Source: Mesostigma viride
Lineage: Eukaryota; Streptophyta; Mesostigmatophyceae; Mesostigmatales; Mesostigmataceae
Direction: 5' to 3'
DNA: 64,000 bases
Assembly (NCBI GenBank): GCA_009746045.1
Contig: RPFO01000406.1
Location: 913,159-977,158 of the forward strand
Shown here in pieces: positions 21,821 through 31,434 of this stretch (positions are counted from its first letter, which is position 1; each line of letters starts with the position of its first letter). A model generated the notes under the pieces. That model was not told the DNA's origin, did no database searches, and worked only from the letters and a program-made list of their open reading frames with translations. The position numbers and the translations under genes are program-made.

Positions 21821-22255
21821 GGGAATACAGCAGTAGTGTAGAATAGTTAGATAGTGGCCTTGTACATGCCCGCCTACTACAGGCACTATACCAGCTTAGG
21901 CCTAGCCCTTTTTAGTCATGTACATGTGTGCCTATGATGAGCCACCCTCCAGATGATACCTAGCTTTATTTAATTATGCCGTGCCCGTGCAGGGGGTCAC
22001 TCCCTGCTGAGAAGCCATGCCCTAGCTTTTGTATAGCTGTGCTGATCTTCCCCACCTATGACAGGCTCCCCTTAGCTGGGCGTTGCCTGAAACTCTGGGT
22101 GGTGCAGGTGCCCTAGTGCACCTAGAGAAAGTGTTGTTTACATTCCCACCCTTGCAGGAAGTAGCTTAGAATGTATGATAGGCCATATGCCCCTTCTCTG
22201 GGCTATGTGCTACATATACTCCCAACGGAGTTATGTTACAATTCAATTCAATTCA
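21404..22255 (+). mobile_element. LINE-C copy 1 (ORF1-only), TSD ATGGTGCGCAAG
   Basis: Flanked by ATGGTGCGCAAG at 21392-21403 and 22256-22267. It contains an ORF1-type coding segment to 21820, then about 400 bp of 3' UTR ending in a CTCCCAACGGAG stem-loop and (AATTC)n. No RT is present: ORF1 goes straight to the 3' UTR, as in HAL1-type half-LINEs. Confidence 0.78.
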
Positions 22256-22276
22256 ATGGTGCGCAAGGATAGATGG

Positions 22277-22487
22277 ATCTTCCCCACCTATGACAGGCTC
22301 CCCTTAGCTGGGCGTTGCCTGAAACTCTGGGTGGTGCAGGTGCCCTAGTGCACCTAGAGCAAGTGTTGTTTACATTCCCACCCTTGCAGGAAGTAGCTTA
22401 GAATGTATGATAGGCCATATGCCCCTTCTCTGGGCTATGTGCTACATATACTCCCAACGGAGTTATGTTACAATTCAATTCAATTCA
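22277..22487 (+). mobile_element. LINE-C copy 2, 3' end only, 21-bp TSD
   Basis: A 211-bp fragment matching the end of LINE-C copy 1, including the terminal stem-loop and (AATTC)n. It is flanked by a 21-bp duplication (22256-22276 and 22488-22508) that begins with the same bases as the copy-1 duplication. Confidence 0.85.
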
Positions 22488-22951
22488 ATGGTGCGCAAGG
22501 ATAGATGGCAAGTAGTAATGAAGGAGACCACCCCCAAGCCTGTGGGGGCTCCGCGTGTGACCAAGTATGGCATTCATAGCGATTCGGGCCGCGGTGCCCA
22601 CACCCCTGTAACTAGGACCTAGATAGCTTATACCATCCATTCCATCCCATGTTCCCCTCCCACTGAGGACTTATGCTCACGTGACGCAGTCACGTGTCTA
22701 TTAATTAATTAATTAATTTCCTCCCTCTCTCTCGCTTGGACTGCTATGCGGAACAAGAAGAGGTTGCAGACCATTGTCCAGGCCCACACGCAAGCCCCTG
22801 TGGACAAGCCCCCCCCCCAAGGAGGAAGGGGCGCTTTGCTGAGTAGGGTAGTTAGGATTTTCTAGATTAGCTTGGATTTTATACTGACATACTGACTAGG
22901 TTGTCCCCAGTTTACAAATTAACCAATTTTACCCCGACTCCCGGAGGGCGC

Positions 22952-23577
22952 CGCCCGAGATTAAATAAGAGGTACCTTGAAATTAAATAAGAGGCATGCC
23001 TCTATCCAGATATATTTTTGGAGGCGAATTTCTATTGGCGTTAAGTTGTAGTATAGTACGACAACGTGTCAGACCGTATAATTTATTCCGACTTCTACAT
23101 TCAGTTCACCGCTTGGTCAAAAAAGGATCACTTATATCAAGAAAACAATAAAGATCACTTATATACCCTACTTCTCCGTAAAATCTCATCGACCGGGTTT
23201 CGAAACAACCCACGAACGCCGTAGATGCAGATCCAACGGAGCAAACAACGTCAAGACCGACGCGGCGCCAAATAGTCGCCACGGTTCCTTTTCTGCGAGC
23301 CATTTTACAACGTACGTCGCGCCGCGTCGTGTACCCAAGCCCTTTTCTGAACGTGAGATCCAAAATCCGCTTGCCAGACCGGGAACTCCGTCCAATACCG
23401 TCGTGCATTGAATTGAATTGGAACATAAGTCCTTCTTTCCGTCACCCTTGACATGTTTTCGTACAATACTACAAATTAACGCCAATAGAAATTCGCCTCC
23501 GAACATATATCTCGATAGAGCTATGCGTCTTATTTAATTTCAAGGTACCTCTTAATTAATCTCGGCCCCCGCCTTCC
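22952..23577. mobile_element. Inverted-repeat (foldback/MITE-like) element
   Basis: Arms of about 110 bp (22955-23050 and reverse-complement 23468-23570) share GAGATTAAATAAGAGG, then GGAGGCGAATTTCTATTGGC. About 420 bp lies between the arms. CCAATTTTACCCCGACT occurs just outside the left arm and about 35 bp beyond the right arm, so the target duplication is uncertain. There is no transposase; the minus-strand ORF at 23106-23426 resembles nothing I know. Confidence 0.6.
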
Positions 23578-23711
23578 GCTAATTTGCTAATTTGCTAAAT
23601 TTGCTAAAAAAGAGCCAATTTTACCCCGACTTGGAGTTAGCTTATTTAGGTTTCGCGGCTTCGCTCACCTCCATCCATCCAGGAAGGGAATACGTGCTAC
23701 ATGATCTCCCC

Positions 23712-23730
23712 TCGGATAATTAATTAATTA
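23712..23730 (+). mobile_element. Tail-only LINE insertion (19 bp) with 11-bp TSD
   Basis: The 19 bases TCGGATAATTAATTAATTA are flanked by ATGATCTCCCC on both sides (23701-23711 and 23731-23741) and split the LINE-B 3' stem-loop. It is best explained as target-primed reverse transcription that copied little beyond a TTAA tail. Confidence 0.75.
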
Positions 23731-24553
23731 ATGATCTCCCCACGGAGTCATGTTATAATTTAATTTTAATTTTTAATTTAATCGCACAGCTGCTGGGCGG
23801 GGGTGCTAGCCCTAACAAGGCATCAGTGGCAAGAAGAACAAAAAAAGACTTGGCTATAAGCAAAATCCCCCCCAGAAGGCTAGGACAATGGGCATTGAAA
23901 CAAGCACCCACAAACCCATGAATTCCACATAATAATGGCCCACCGGTTCAGCTGCAAACCATGCTAGCTATTCGGAACCCTGAATGACGAGGCTTACCGT
24001 GTCAATCATATTACTCTTAAAATAGAGACTGTATGTGCAAAAGGAAAACGTCGAAATGGGCCAGACCTCAGGTAAACACAACAACTCCTCTGGACACGCG
24101 ATAAGCATCTTATATGCACTTTCGTCCCAATCTAGCAACAATTCCTTGCCGGTAAAATGTAGGGGGATTTGCTTCTCGCCGTCGTAGGCCTAATCGCCTG
24201 TCAATCCGCAGTTTACTCTCACCCGGGTGAGCGACCGGTAGGGATTTGCTGCGGGAATATCTGTGATGACGGTGGGGTGGAGCACACCGGACTAACAATC
24301 GTCGGCGCTGGAGTAGGTGTTCAAGCGGCATCTTCGCATTACGGTTCCCAACCACTCAAGCAGTCAACGTCGTAGTTGCTTGCTAAAAAGATATTTATAA
24401 GTAATATATCGTCTGATGTTTCTTATGGTTGAATGTGTATAATGAACACGGTCCAGCAATGATAACACGACTCTATTGTCACTAGAGAGCACTAAGTTCC
24501 CAGTAGGTTCGTAGTAGGTTGAGTCTCATACCGGTTATTAGCCCCTATAGCCG

Positions 24554-25123
24554 GAATTCTCTGCTGCTGGCTGCGGCGTGGGACACAACAACAACAGTTA
24601 CAACAACAACAACAACAACAACAACAACCGGTAATTAGGTTGAGCTGTTGCAACTTGCAGACTTCAGAGGGATTGTTCGCCTTAGAAGAATTCGCCATCG
24701 TGTTCGCGTGTTCGGTCATTGTTGTTTTCGTTGTTTTCGTCTCTCCCAAATGATAAGTTTGTTATTGAATATATAACTCTGTTGCACCTTACTCGGCATG
24801 ATTCGTTCATACCAGGCAGAACACACCGCATCCCATCAGACCTGCGAAGTTAAGCTGCCTTGGGCCAGTTTAGTAGTGTGATCGGTGACGGCACGCGAAT
24901 CCCTGGTGACGAATTGTACCCTTTGCTTCGCCCCCATTTTGGGCAATTTATTTTGCTAGCTCTTACCTACATTTCTTTTGCCAATGTTTTAACGCACCGC
25001 GCCCGCCTTTTCCACCAGGGAATGCCAGTTCACACTACACCGCCTCGCCCGTACGAACACATGTTGTTGTTGTTCTTGTTCTTGTTCTTGTGTCCCACGC
25101 AGCAGTCAGCAGCAGAGAATTCT
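24554..25123. repeat. Inverted repeat around the 5S-like sequence, with (CAA)n
   Basis: The left arm GAATTCTCTGCTGCTGGCTG...GGGACACAA (24554-24590) and the reverse complement at 25087-25123 enclose a (CAA)n array (24589-24629) and the 5S-like sequence. The same arrangement recurs in units 2 (about 41872-42441) and 3 (about 55085-55648); the (CAA)n length differs between units. Confidence 0.65.
24795..24920 (+). rRNA. 5S rRNA-like gene, unit 1
   Basis: A 126-base sequence with the core of eukaryotic 5S rRNA: 'CATACCAG' near the start, 'GCATCCCATCAGA', then 'GAAGTTAAGC' and 'CTTGGGC' (the box A region), followed by weaker internal and C-box matches. The 5' and 3' ends pair over about 12 positions (GGCATGATTCGT with ACGAATTGTACC, one mismatch), forming helix I. 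TTTT, a Pol III stop, follows about 17 bases later. The box C region departs from the usual GATGGGTGACC. It could be a true but divergent 5S gene, a pseudogene or a 5S-derived SINE. It sits in a triplicated unit rather than in a 5S array. Confidence 0.65.
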
Positions 25124-25243
25124 ATTATTAGTGGCCGAGGGCCGGATATATTTAGTATCGGTGGTACTAACGAACACATGTAGGTTGGATCTACGCATAT
25201 CAACACTATCTATAATGCCACGTAGGGCGGCGCTGGTCCCGAC

Positions 25244-26231
25244 CAGTGAGGGTTGGGCGTATGTAAAGGGGGTGAGGAGTTGAAGTAACGTAAACTGACA
25301 CGTAAAATGGAAAAAAGGGTGGCGTAAAACGTAAAATCGACGTAAAGGTTTACGTAAGGAAAGTAAATACGTAACGTAACGTAAAAATGTAAAACCACAC
25401 TAAAGCTCATGCAGAAGCTCATATTTCCCACAATTTCCACAAGATTTCCATGCAAAAACTAGACACTGCACTGTCTGAAGTGAGACAACTATGCCTGGAC
25501 GCATCTGTCTGTGCACCACCGGCGCCGCGCCGACGCGGCGCGACGCAGCGCCATTGGGCCTACAAGAGCCCCATCACCTTGCAACCACCAGCCGACATTC
25601 CCACACGGGTTTACGTTACGTCCAGTTTACGTTATACGTCTTTACGCGTAAAATGACGTAGAAAGGCAACGTAAAGGATGACGTACGTAAAGGCATTACG
25701 TGCCCATTTTTGCCACGTAAGGCGTATAACCTAAAACACACGTAGTTACGTCAACGTAATTACGTGTTAATTAATTAATTAATTAGGAACATAACTCCGT
25801 TGGGAGTATATGTACCACATAGCCCAGAGAAGGGGCATAATATGGCCTATCATACATTCTAAGCTACTTCCTGCAAGGGTGGGAATGTAAAGGACCCTTG
25901 CTCTAGGTGCACCAGGGCACTTGCATCCCCATGATATTCAAGCTATGCCCAGCGATCGAAGGGGGAGCCTGTCATGGGGGGAAGATCAGCATAGCTATAC
26001 AAAAAGCTAGGGCATGGCGTCTCAGCAGAGAGTGACTCCCTGCATGGGCAAAACATAACTAAATAAAGCTAGGCATCATCTGGAGGGTGGCTCATCATAG
26101 GCACACGTGTACATGATTAAATAAAAGCGCGTGGCTTAGCTGGGATAGTGCCTCTTTTTATTTTTATTACGTGCCTCTTTTTATTTTAATTACGTGTTCA
26201 CGTAACGTAAACCCTTTTACGCCCAACCTTG
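25244..26231. mobile_element. hAT-like element with ACGTAA subterminal repeats, unit 1
   Basis: Near-identical 8-bp flanks GTCCCGAC (25236-25243) and GTCCAGAC (26232-26239). The ends share GGTTGGGCGTA as inverted repeats, beginning CAGTGAGG on the left. Dense ACGTAA/TTACGT motifs line both ends (25280-25395, 25608-25765, 26188-26220). There is no transposase. A minus-strand LINE-C (25769-26187) is inserted inside. The same element lies at 42562-43550 and 55769-56757. Confidence 0.7.
25769..26187 (-). mobile_element. LINE-C 3' fragment, TSD AATTACGTGTT (unit 1)
   Basis: A 5'-truncated minus-strand copy. It matches the 3' UTR at 22020-22240, including the CTCCGTTGGGAG stem-loop, and has a (TTAA)n tail at its left. 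An 11-bp target duplication lies at 25758-25768 and 26188-26198, inside the hAT-like element's repeat array. Confidence 0.82.
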
Positions 26232-26344
26232 GTCCAGACCACACAGAGCACCAATGGTCCAGGCCATAAAGTACGTAGCGCGGCGCGACTGCACTGCAGC
26301 CCACAGTATGTACTGAACAATTGACACGTCACTGGACCGAGTAA

Positions 26345-26854
26345 AAAAAAAAATTAATTAAATTATAACTGATGACTCCGTTGGGAGAGCATGTAGCACA
26401 TTTTCCCTTACTGGATGGATGGAGGTGGGCGAAGCCGCGAAACCGAGCTATTAATCTCAGATTATCAGTACTCTAATTAGCTAATCTAATCTAGAAAACC
26501 CTCGCTACTCTACTACTCAGCGAAGCGCCCCTTCCTCTTGGGGGAGGGGGCTTGCCCACAGGTGCTGGCGTGTGAGCCTGGACAATCGTCTTCCCGACTT
26601 CTTCTTGTTCTGCATAGCAGTCCATTGAGCAAGAGAGAGGGAGTGAATGCGATGTTCAAACAGGGCTGGGACCACTAGCTAGGTCGGCCAGCAACTGCTG
26701 TGGATAGGTCATGGCATGTTTACCCATCTTTCTAGGAATGTCCTTGGGGCCAGGCCAGGTCAGGATATGCCGCCCCGGCTGGCCAAGCCACTGGGGGCCG
26801 ACCCGGCAGACCGAGGTCGGTGTCTACCTGAGTGGTGCGAGTGCTCAAGATGGA
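26345..26854 (-). mobile_element. LINE-B-type 3' fragment, TSD TGGACCGAGTAA (unit 1)
   Basis: A 510-bp minus-strand fragment with the end of ORF2, the GACTCCGTTGGGAG stem-loop and an AATTAATTAAATT tail. TGGACCGAGTAA is duplicated at 26333-26344 and 26855-26866. The coding part shows frameshifts against LINE-B. Confidence 0.85.
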
Positions 26855-27274
26855 TGGACCGAGTAACAACCGGTCAAAAGGTCCTAACTACACGTAAACG
26901 TAGAAAAGTCAACAGTCGTAACCACGGACTGTTTCGGAATAGTAGCTGAGGCCACCAAGAACGTTAAGCCTCAATCAACTTACGGCTGTACAAACACAGT
27001 TTGTTACCCGCCGTAACACGCTAGGGCTGAGGGTTCGGGATGTGGCCCATCCTGGCCATGCACCCCCTTCTCGAGCCAGGGCCCACGGTCGGTGCCCTTG
27101 TGCTGCGCAACCCCAAGACTGCGCAGGGGGCGGCCCAGCACGTCCTTGTCCGGGATCCACTTTCTTTGTGGCTCCTGCGTCGCCATGACGGCTGGCCAGC
27201 CCCTGGATGAACTTCTTTTTCGGGGTTTAACGTACAGCCAGACTAGGCAGCAGTGGGAGGCTGTGCAAGCCCGC

Positions 27275-27847
27275 TGTTACGTCGCGTAACAATTCGTTGT
27301 AGTTACGGACGTAAATTAGGTCGTTTGCCTCGGTTGTCCCTAGGTTTACGTTTAGGCTCCTACCGGGACATTATTGTCCTCATAACAGTACTGTGGTACA
27401 TTGGGTGTCGTTGGGCGCCGCGCCGCGTACTTTACTAGTGGCCCTGATCCTGTGGTAGAATGTAGTGGACCAGCGTGCATCAGTAGATGTAGTGGACCAG
27501 CGTGCATCTGTAGGCGAGGGCCATGTCGGCCCGAGCGTGTTGGACCGTTGGTGACCATTTATGCGCGTTCTACCCCTTGTGTGTGCACTCGGCGTGTGTT
27601 AAATGAATTGACACATTTAGGCTTGGGTCACGGCAGTGTAGTTGTGTTTCCCTCCTCTATTCCTGGAGTAAACGGGTTTTGATAAATGGTTGTATGGCGT
27701 ATTATAGTAACACTTACGTTAATGCATTGAGATCAGCTCCGTCACGTTCGTCTTTCGCCAGAGGGTTGAGTAGAGGAGGCCTGACCAGTTTAGGTAGTAT
27801 CAGGCCCATTAGAGGTAGAGGTGGAGGTAGATATCCGCGGCGTAACA
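27275..27847 (+). repeat. 5' LTR of the Ty3 element
   Basis: 573 bp, TG...CA. Differences from the 3' LTR are A/G and T/C near 27381-27411, A/G and C/G near 27433-27448, T/A near 27716 and G/T near 27765. Confidence 0.95.
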
Positions 27848-27848
27848 A

Positions 27849-27863
27849 TGGTTCCGGAGGAAC
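27849..27863 (+). promoter_or_regulatory. Candidate primer-binding site
   Basis: TGGTTCCGGAGGAAC begins one base after the 5' LTR. TGG is the expected complement of a tRNA CCA end. The rest is self-complementary (GTTCC/GGAAC), so self-priming is an alternative; the primer tRNA is not identified. Confidence 0.5.
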
Positions 27864-28364
27864 TTCAGTAGGTAGTGAACGAGACGACTATCCCTTGCCA
27901 CATACACCTTTTCAAGACCCCTTCCGCGTCCAGGAACAAGAAGTCGACACTTCCTTGATAGGTAATGGGCGGGTCGCCTTCAAGCTAGGAGAGTAGTGCT
28001 GCCCGTTTCGGGACACGCTCTACCTAGAAGCTAGACCTGCTCGCAGCGGATAAATCCTTTCGTAGTTAGCCTGTCCTTCGCCTTGTTTTCCTGCTTACGG
28101 TTGTTTCCTGTCTTAGATAGGGGAGTATTACTGTTCGGAGACGATTAGCGTCGCAGTACCTACACCTTTTTCCTTGTGCTGCTGCTTTATTAGACGGCCG
28201 CACCCGCAGAGTTACGGGCGCTGTGTTAGGACGAGCGCTGGATATCCGGCCGCTGACTTAGGACGAGAGCTGGAAATCCGCCCTCTTCTTCTTTCGGTGA
28301 TCCAGATCGTCCAGCTAAGTCGCCTACCCCTACCCGTCTAGCTTGACATCACAAGACCCACCAG

Positions 28365-28860
28365 GTGAGTTATCATGAGTCAACGTCGTGTTTTTACTGC
28401 GCCTTCCCATTCATCTAGTGATAATAGTTTAGCTAAGTATTACGTAGTTATTACCCCTCAATGGTCAGCCATTTTCCTCTCTTGGTCAGATGCTAGGAAG
28501 ATAGTGCAAAATCGTACATATAATGTAATTAGGTATAAGAAATTTGTTACCTTCGAGGAAGCTCAACAATTCCTTATAGACCATAGCGTATCAGATCTAG
28601 GCCTACACGTACGTTCTACTCCTCATGGTCGCCCTCCTGTAGAAGCTCTAGATTTTGCTACCCCTCCTTCGTCTCCCCCTAAGAGGGCTGCATCCTCATC
28701 TAGCTTAGATACTCCTCTCACCTTAGAATTCGGTTCCCTATCCATTACTGTTGTTAAAAAGGATTGATTTAAATTGTTCCTTCTTTTAAGCCATTAAAAG
28801 CTTTTTCCTTTTCTTTCCTTGCCTTAATTAGGCCTTGTCCTTTATCCTTGTTGCTTTCAG
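28365..28860 (+). other. Candidate intron in the Ty3 leader
   Basis: The donor CCAG/GTGAGT (28361-28370) and acceptor TTGCTTTCAG (28851-28860), behind a strong pyrimidine tract (28801-28850), bound 496 bp. Splicing would remove the whole hybrid-binding ORF and bring the gag start at 28889 close to the cap. Inferred from sequence only. Confidence 0.5.
28375..28767 (+). CDS. RNase H1-type hybrid-binding domain protein (accessory ORF)
   Basis: A 130-codon ORF starting at an ATG 10 bases after the candidate splice donor. Residues about 21-68 ('KYYVVITPQWSAIFLSWSDA' and on to 'FVTFEEAQQFL') match the RNase H1 N-terminal hybrid-binding/caulimovirus-P6 fold: a YYVV strand, a W-S-A turn, 'W.da...v', then 'yKKFvTfeeAqqFL'. 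Such domains bind RNA/DNA hybrids or dsRNA. The C-terminal half is Pro/Ser-rich. Unlike gag and pol this frame is intact. It lies inside the candidate intron, so it would be made from unspliced RNA. A role in handling the hybrid made during reverse transcription is an inference. Confidence 0.7.
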   Translation: MSQRRVFTAPSHSSSDNSLAKYYVVITPQWSAIFLSWSDARKIVQNRTYNVIRYKKFVTFEEAQQFLIDHSVSDLGLHVRSTPHGRPPVEALDFATPPSSPPKRAASSSSLDTPLTLEFGSLSITVVKKD

Positions 28861-28888
28861 TTAGATTTGATCATTTACTTAAATAAAA

Positions 28889-30467
28889 ATGGATCCAGTG
28901 GGTGGTAACATGTCGCCTATACCTACCAATACTCCTACTATGAGTAATAATAATAATAATACTAACAACCATAACAACAATCGTGGTAACCGACGGGACT
29001 CACTTGAAACGGTGCACCATCTCACTCCTCAAGGTAATCTTCGTGCCTCACCTCCTTCTCCTTTGCTGGTGGTCGCCGTCGTCCCTCACTTACCCCTCCT
29101 ACCTATGAACAACGTCAACGTATGCAAGTCAGATTTAGTGATGACCCTTCCCTTACCCTGAACCAGGCCCCTGCCCCTCCTGCAACCTTGGCTCAACCCT
29201 CCAGCAGGTCCTCACTAACTAACAATGTTTTTAGGCCTCCTTCCCACCCTGTGCCTTCCATGCCTGCTCTTAACACGGGTCGTGCCTCTGCCCCTGTCGG
29301 TCCTTCTGGGCGCCCTAGTGCAGTTCCCTTTTACCCACCTGCTTCCTGGTCCTACCCTGAGACGGCCTATGAGGCAGCCCAGGTCCCTACCCGTGTGGCT
29401 GATTTAGAAGTTAATAGTGATTTCAGCACCATGCCCTAGATGATAGAAATTATGATCATTTTGCCTATTCCTCTCTTCGTGAGCAATATACTGTCCCCTT
29501 CTCTTATGGGCACCAGCCTGAAACGGTGGCCCCTTCTAGACCCCTACCCAAGACTTTTCCTCTTCCTTCCTTCTATCCCGCTTATGTAGCAGTGGAAGAT
29601 AGTGGCCCTATGGGAAAAACTGACTCTTCTAATCCCCCTAAGCCCCCTGCTCTTCCCCTCTTTGCTAACCTTCCCAAGCTGGATGTCAAGTCTACCCCTC
29701 AACAGTTTTTCACCTTTATTATGTTGCTTACCCAGAACACGGAGTCGTGGCAGAATCATAATAGATGGCGTCTTTCTGATGCTGTATTAGTTCCTCACTA
29801 TCTTACAACCTGTATTACTCCTGAGCTTGCTAACCTCATTCAGTGTGAGTCTTTGGCCTCTCATGCCTACCCTAACTCTGTAGCAGAATTGTTTAAGCGT
29901 TTAGAGAACCATTTAGTCCCTCCTGATTCAGATTGGCAGGATAGATTAGCCTTTGGTACCTTGCAGCAGGGTACTAAATCATTTAAGGAGTATATGAAAG
30001 AGTTTGATGCTCAGATGGTACGAATTAGGGATTTGTCGGGTGCAGAAGTACGTGCTCGCTTCCTCCAAGGCCTCAGTAGACCCTTATTACGTGAAGTCAA
30101 GCGCCAGTTCTCTGCCTACCGTTTTACTGATCTGCCCCTCAAGCATGTGCGCCAGCATCTCTTGCGTGTAGCAGATTTCTTCACCACCCCTTCTCTTCCT
30201 ACCCGTTCCCGTATTAATAATATTATCCTTACCCCTGAGGAGGAGAACTCCTATGTAGAAGAATTAGATATCTGTGTTACTGACCTTTCAGCCCTTGATG
30301 TCTCTCATATCACATGCTATCATTGTAAGGAAGTAGGTCATCTTAAACGTGAGTGCCCCAAGTTCCTTTCGGGTGCTCCCCCTCATCCCGACGCTCGCCC
30401 TCCTCGTACCCCTCAGCGTGCTCCTATTCGTCCTACTTCAGGACGCATTCCCTTCAGCTACCCCTAG
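28889..30467 (+). pseudogene. Ty3 gag (capsid and zinc knuckle), frameshifted
   Basis: Gag forms the particle that packages element RNA. The ATG at 28889 opens an Asn-rich and Pro-rich N-terminus. The frame moves by one near 29050-29070 and again near 29436, after which an open frame to 30467 carries the capsid region (about 29680-30200, retrotransposon-gag type with 'FKEYMKEFDAQ' and 'RFLQGLSRPLL') and a CCHC knuckle, C-x2-C-x4-H-x4-C ('CYHCKEVGHLKREC'), at about 30313-30357. Sequence after the stop still looks gag-like in another frame up to about 30624. The shifts may be real or base-calling errors. Confidence 0.82.
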
Positions 30468-30624
30468 TAGGCTGAATGCTGTGCAGACAGGCCCCAGGGT
30501 TCCCCTATGATAATCAGGCTCCCGCACCCTCTTCGCTCCCTCGTGACCCTCCAGCAGTGGCTTTTTCGCCAGGGTCTTCTTCGGGGTTAGTTCCTATGGA
30601 TTTGGGGGGGGAGGGGGAACAGTA

Positions 30625-31434
30625 GGCCTGTCAGCCGGGGGTAACCTGGACAGGTCCTTAGATAGTACCCCAGATAAAAATTTTTGCCTGCCTGTTTTTA
30701 TAACCTCTGTAGGAGCTGAATCTTCCCTACCACTACGTGTGCGTCCTCTTATGTTCTTGAATGGTGGTTTAACCGTCCCTCACACTGTTGTAGACCCCTT
30801 CTTGCATGCTGATGAACTCTTGAATGTCTCTGTGTTGGTAGATAGCGGTGCGGCTAGCTCCTTTGTGAGCGAGGCCCTAGTTAGGCGTTTAGGACTAGTC
30901 CCTACCCCTCACACCAAACCCGTTACTGTTCATTATGCTGATGGTCGCACCAGTCATTCCCCGGGTACGGTGTCCCTTCCCATGGTTATACAAGGACGTA
31001 CTGTCAACCTGACGGCCACTATAGGCCCTATCACTACCGCTGATGTATTACTAGGATTAGATTGGCACCAGGATAATAAGATTACTATTAATTATGATAC
31101 CATGGTCATTTGGTTTCCAGATAGCTCTTACTGGGTACCTGAACGTCATTATAGATTGGAAAATTTATCCTTGGTAGATATTACTCCTCCTACACCTGTT
31201 GATCCTCCTGTAAGACCTATACCTGAAGTATTAATGTCCAATGATGAGTTGCGTTCTGAACTAAAGGAATATGGATATTTATTATGTATGTTCCTTCAGT
31301 TAGAAGTACAGGAGATACCTATCACTAATAATAGTGTGGATATAGATATAAACACAGTGGATACAATAGGAGTGGGATTTACTGAAAATGAAATAGTAAG
31401 ATACATGGCTGTGATAGATTCCTCAAAGTTTTGA
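30625..31434 (+). CDS. Ty3 protease region of pol
   Basis: An aspartic protease that matures Gag-Pol. The active-site block 'VLVDSGAASSFVS' lies near 30835-30873 (DSG with flanking hydrophobics), and 'DVLLGLDWH' near 31044-31070 is the matching C-terminal motif. The frame is +1 relative to the capsid frame and runs to a stop at 31434, where the RT frame takes over within a few bases. The first ATG is 30751, but the protein is probably made as a fusion. Confidence 0.8.
   Translation, partial: GLSAGGNLDRSLDSTPDKNFCLPVFITSVGAESSLPLRVRPLMFLNGGLTVPHTVVDPFLHADELLNVSVLVDSGAASSFVSEALVRRLGLVPTPHTKPVTVHYADGRTSHSPGTVSLPMVIQGRTVNLTATIGPITTADVLLGLDWHQDNKITINYDTMVIWFPDSSYWVPERHYRLENLSLVDITPPTPVDPPVRPIPEVLMSNDELRSELKEYGYLLCMFLQLEVQEIPITNNSVDIDINTVDTIGVGFTENEIVRYMAVIDSSKF

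Larger units (their letters stand above)
21383..22718 (+). mobile_element. Second LINE-A 3' fragment, split by two LINE-C insertions
   Basis: Begins directly after the previous (TTAA)n tail at 'TGGAGGCAGATGGTGCGC'. It is interrupted at 21404-22255 and 22277-22487, then continues from 22509 through the ORF2 stop at about 22622 to its own hairpin and (TTAA)n tail (22700-22718). Confidence 0.82.
22719..23785 (+). mobile_element. LINE-B-type 3' fragment with two insertions
   Basis: Starts immediately after a (TTAA)n tail. The first 140 bp code for the end of ORF2 (SLSLAWTAM..., stop about 22866), homologous to LINE-B at 46228. The 3' UTR is split by an inverted-repeat element (about 22952-23577) and, near its end, by a 19-bp insertion (23712-23730). 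It ends in the LINE-B terminal stem-loop and an AATTT-type tail. Confidence 0.72.

Noticed and set aside
24169-24375. A 68-codon ORF with a hydrophobic start, repeated in units 2 and 3
   Set aside because: Its conservation is explained by recent duplication; it overlaps an equally long minus-strand ORF and has no domain.
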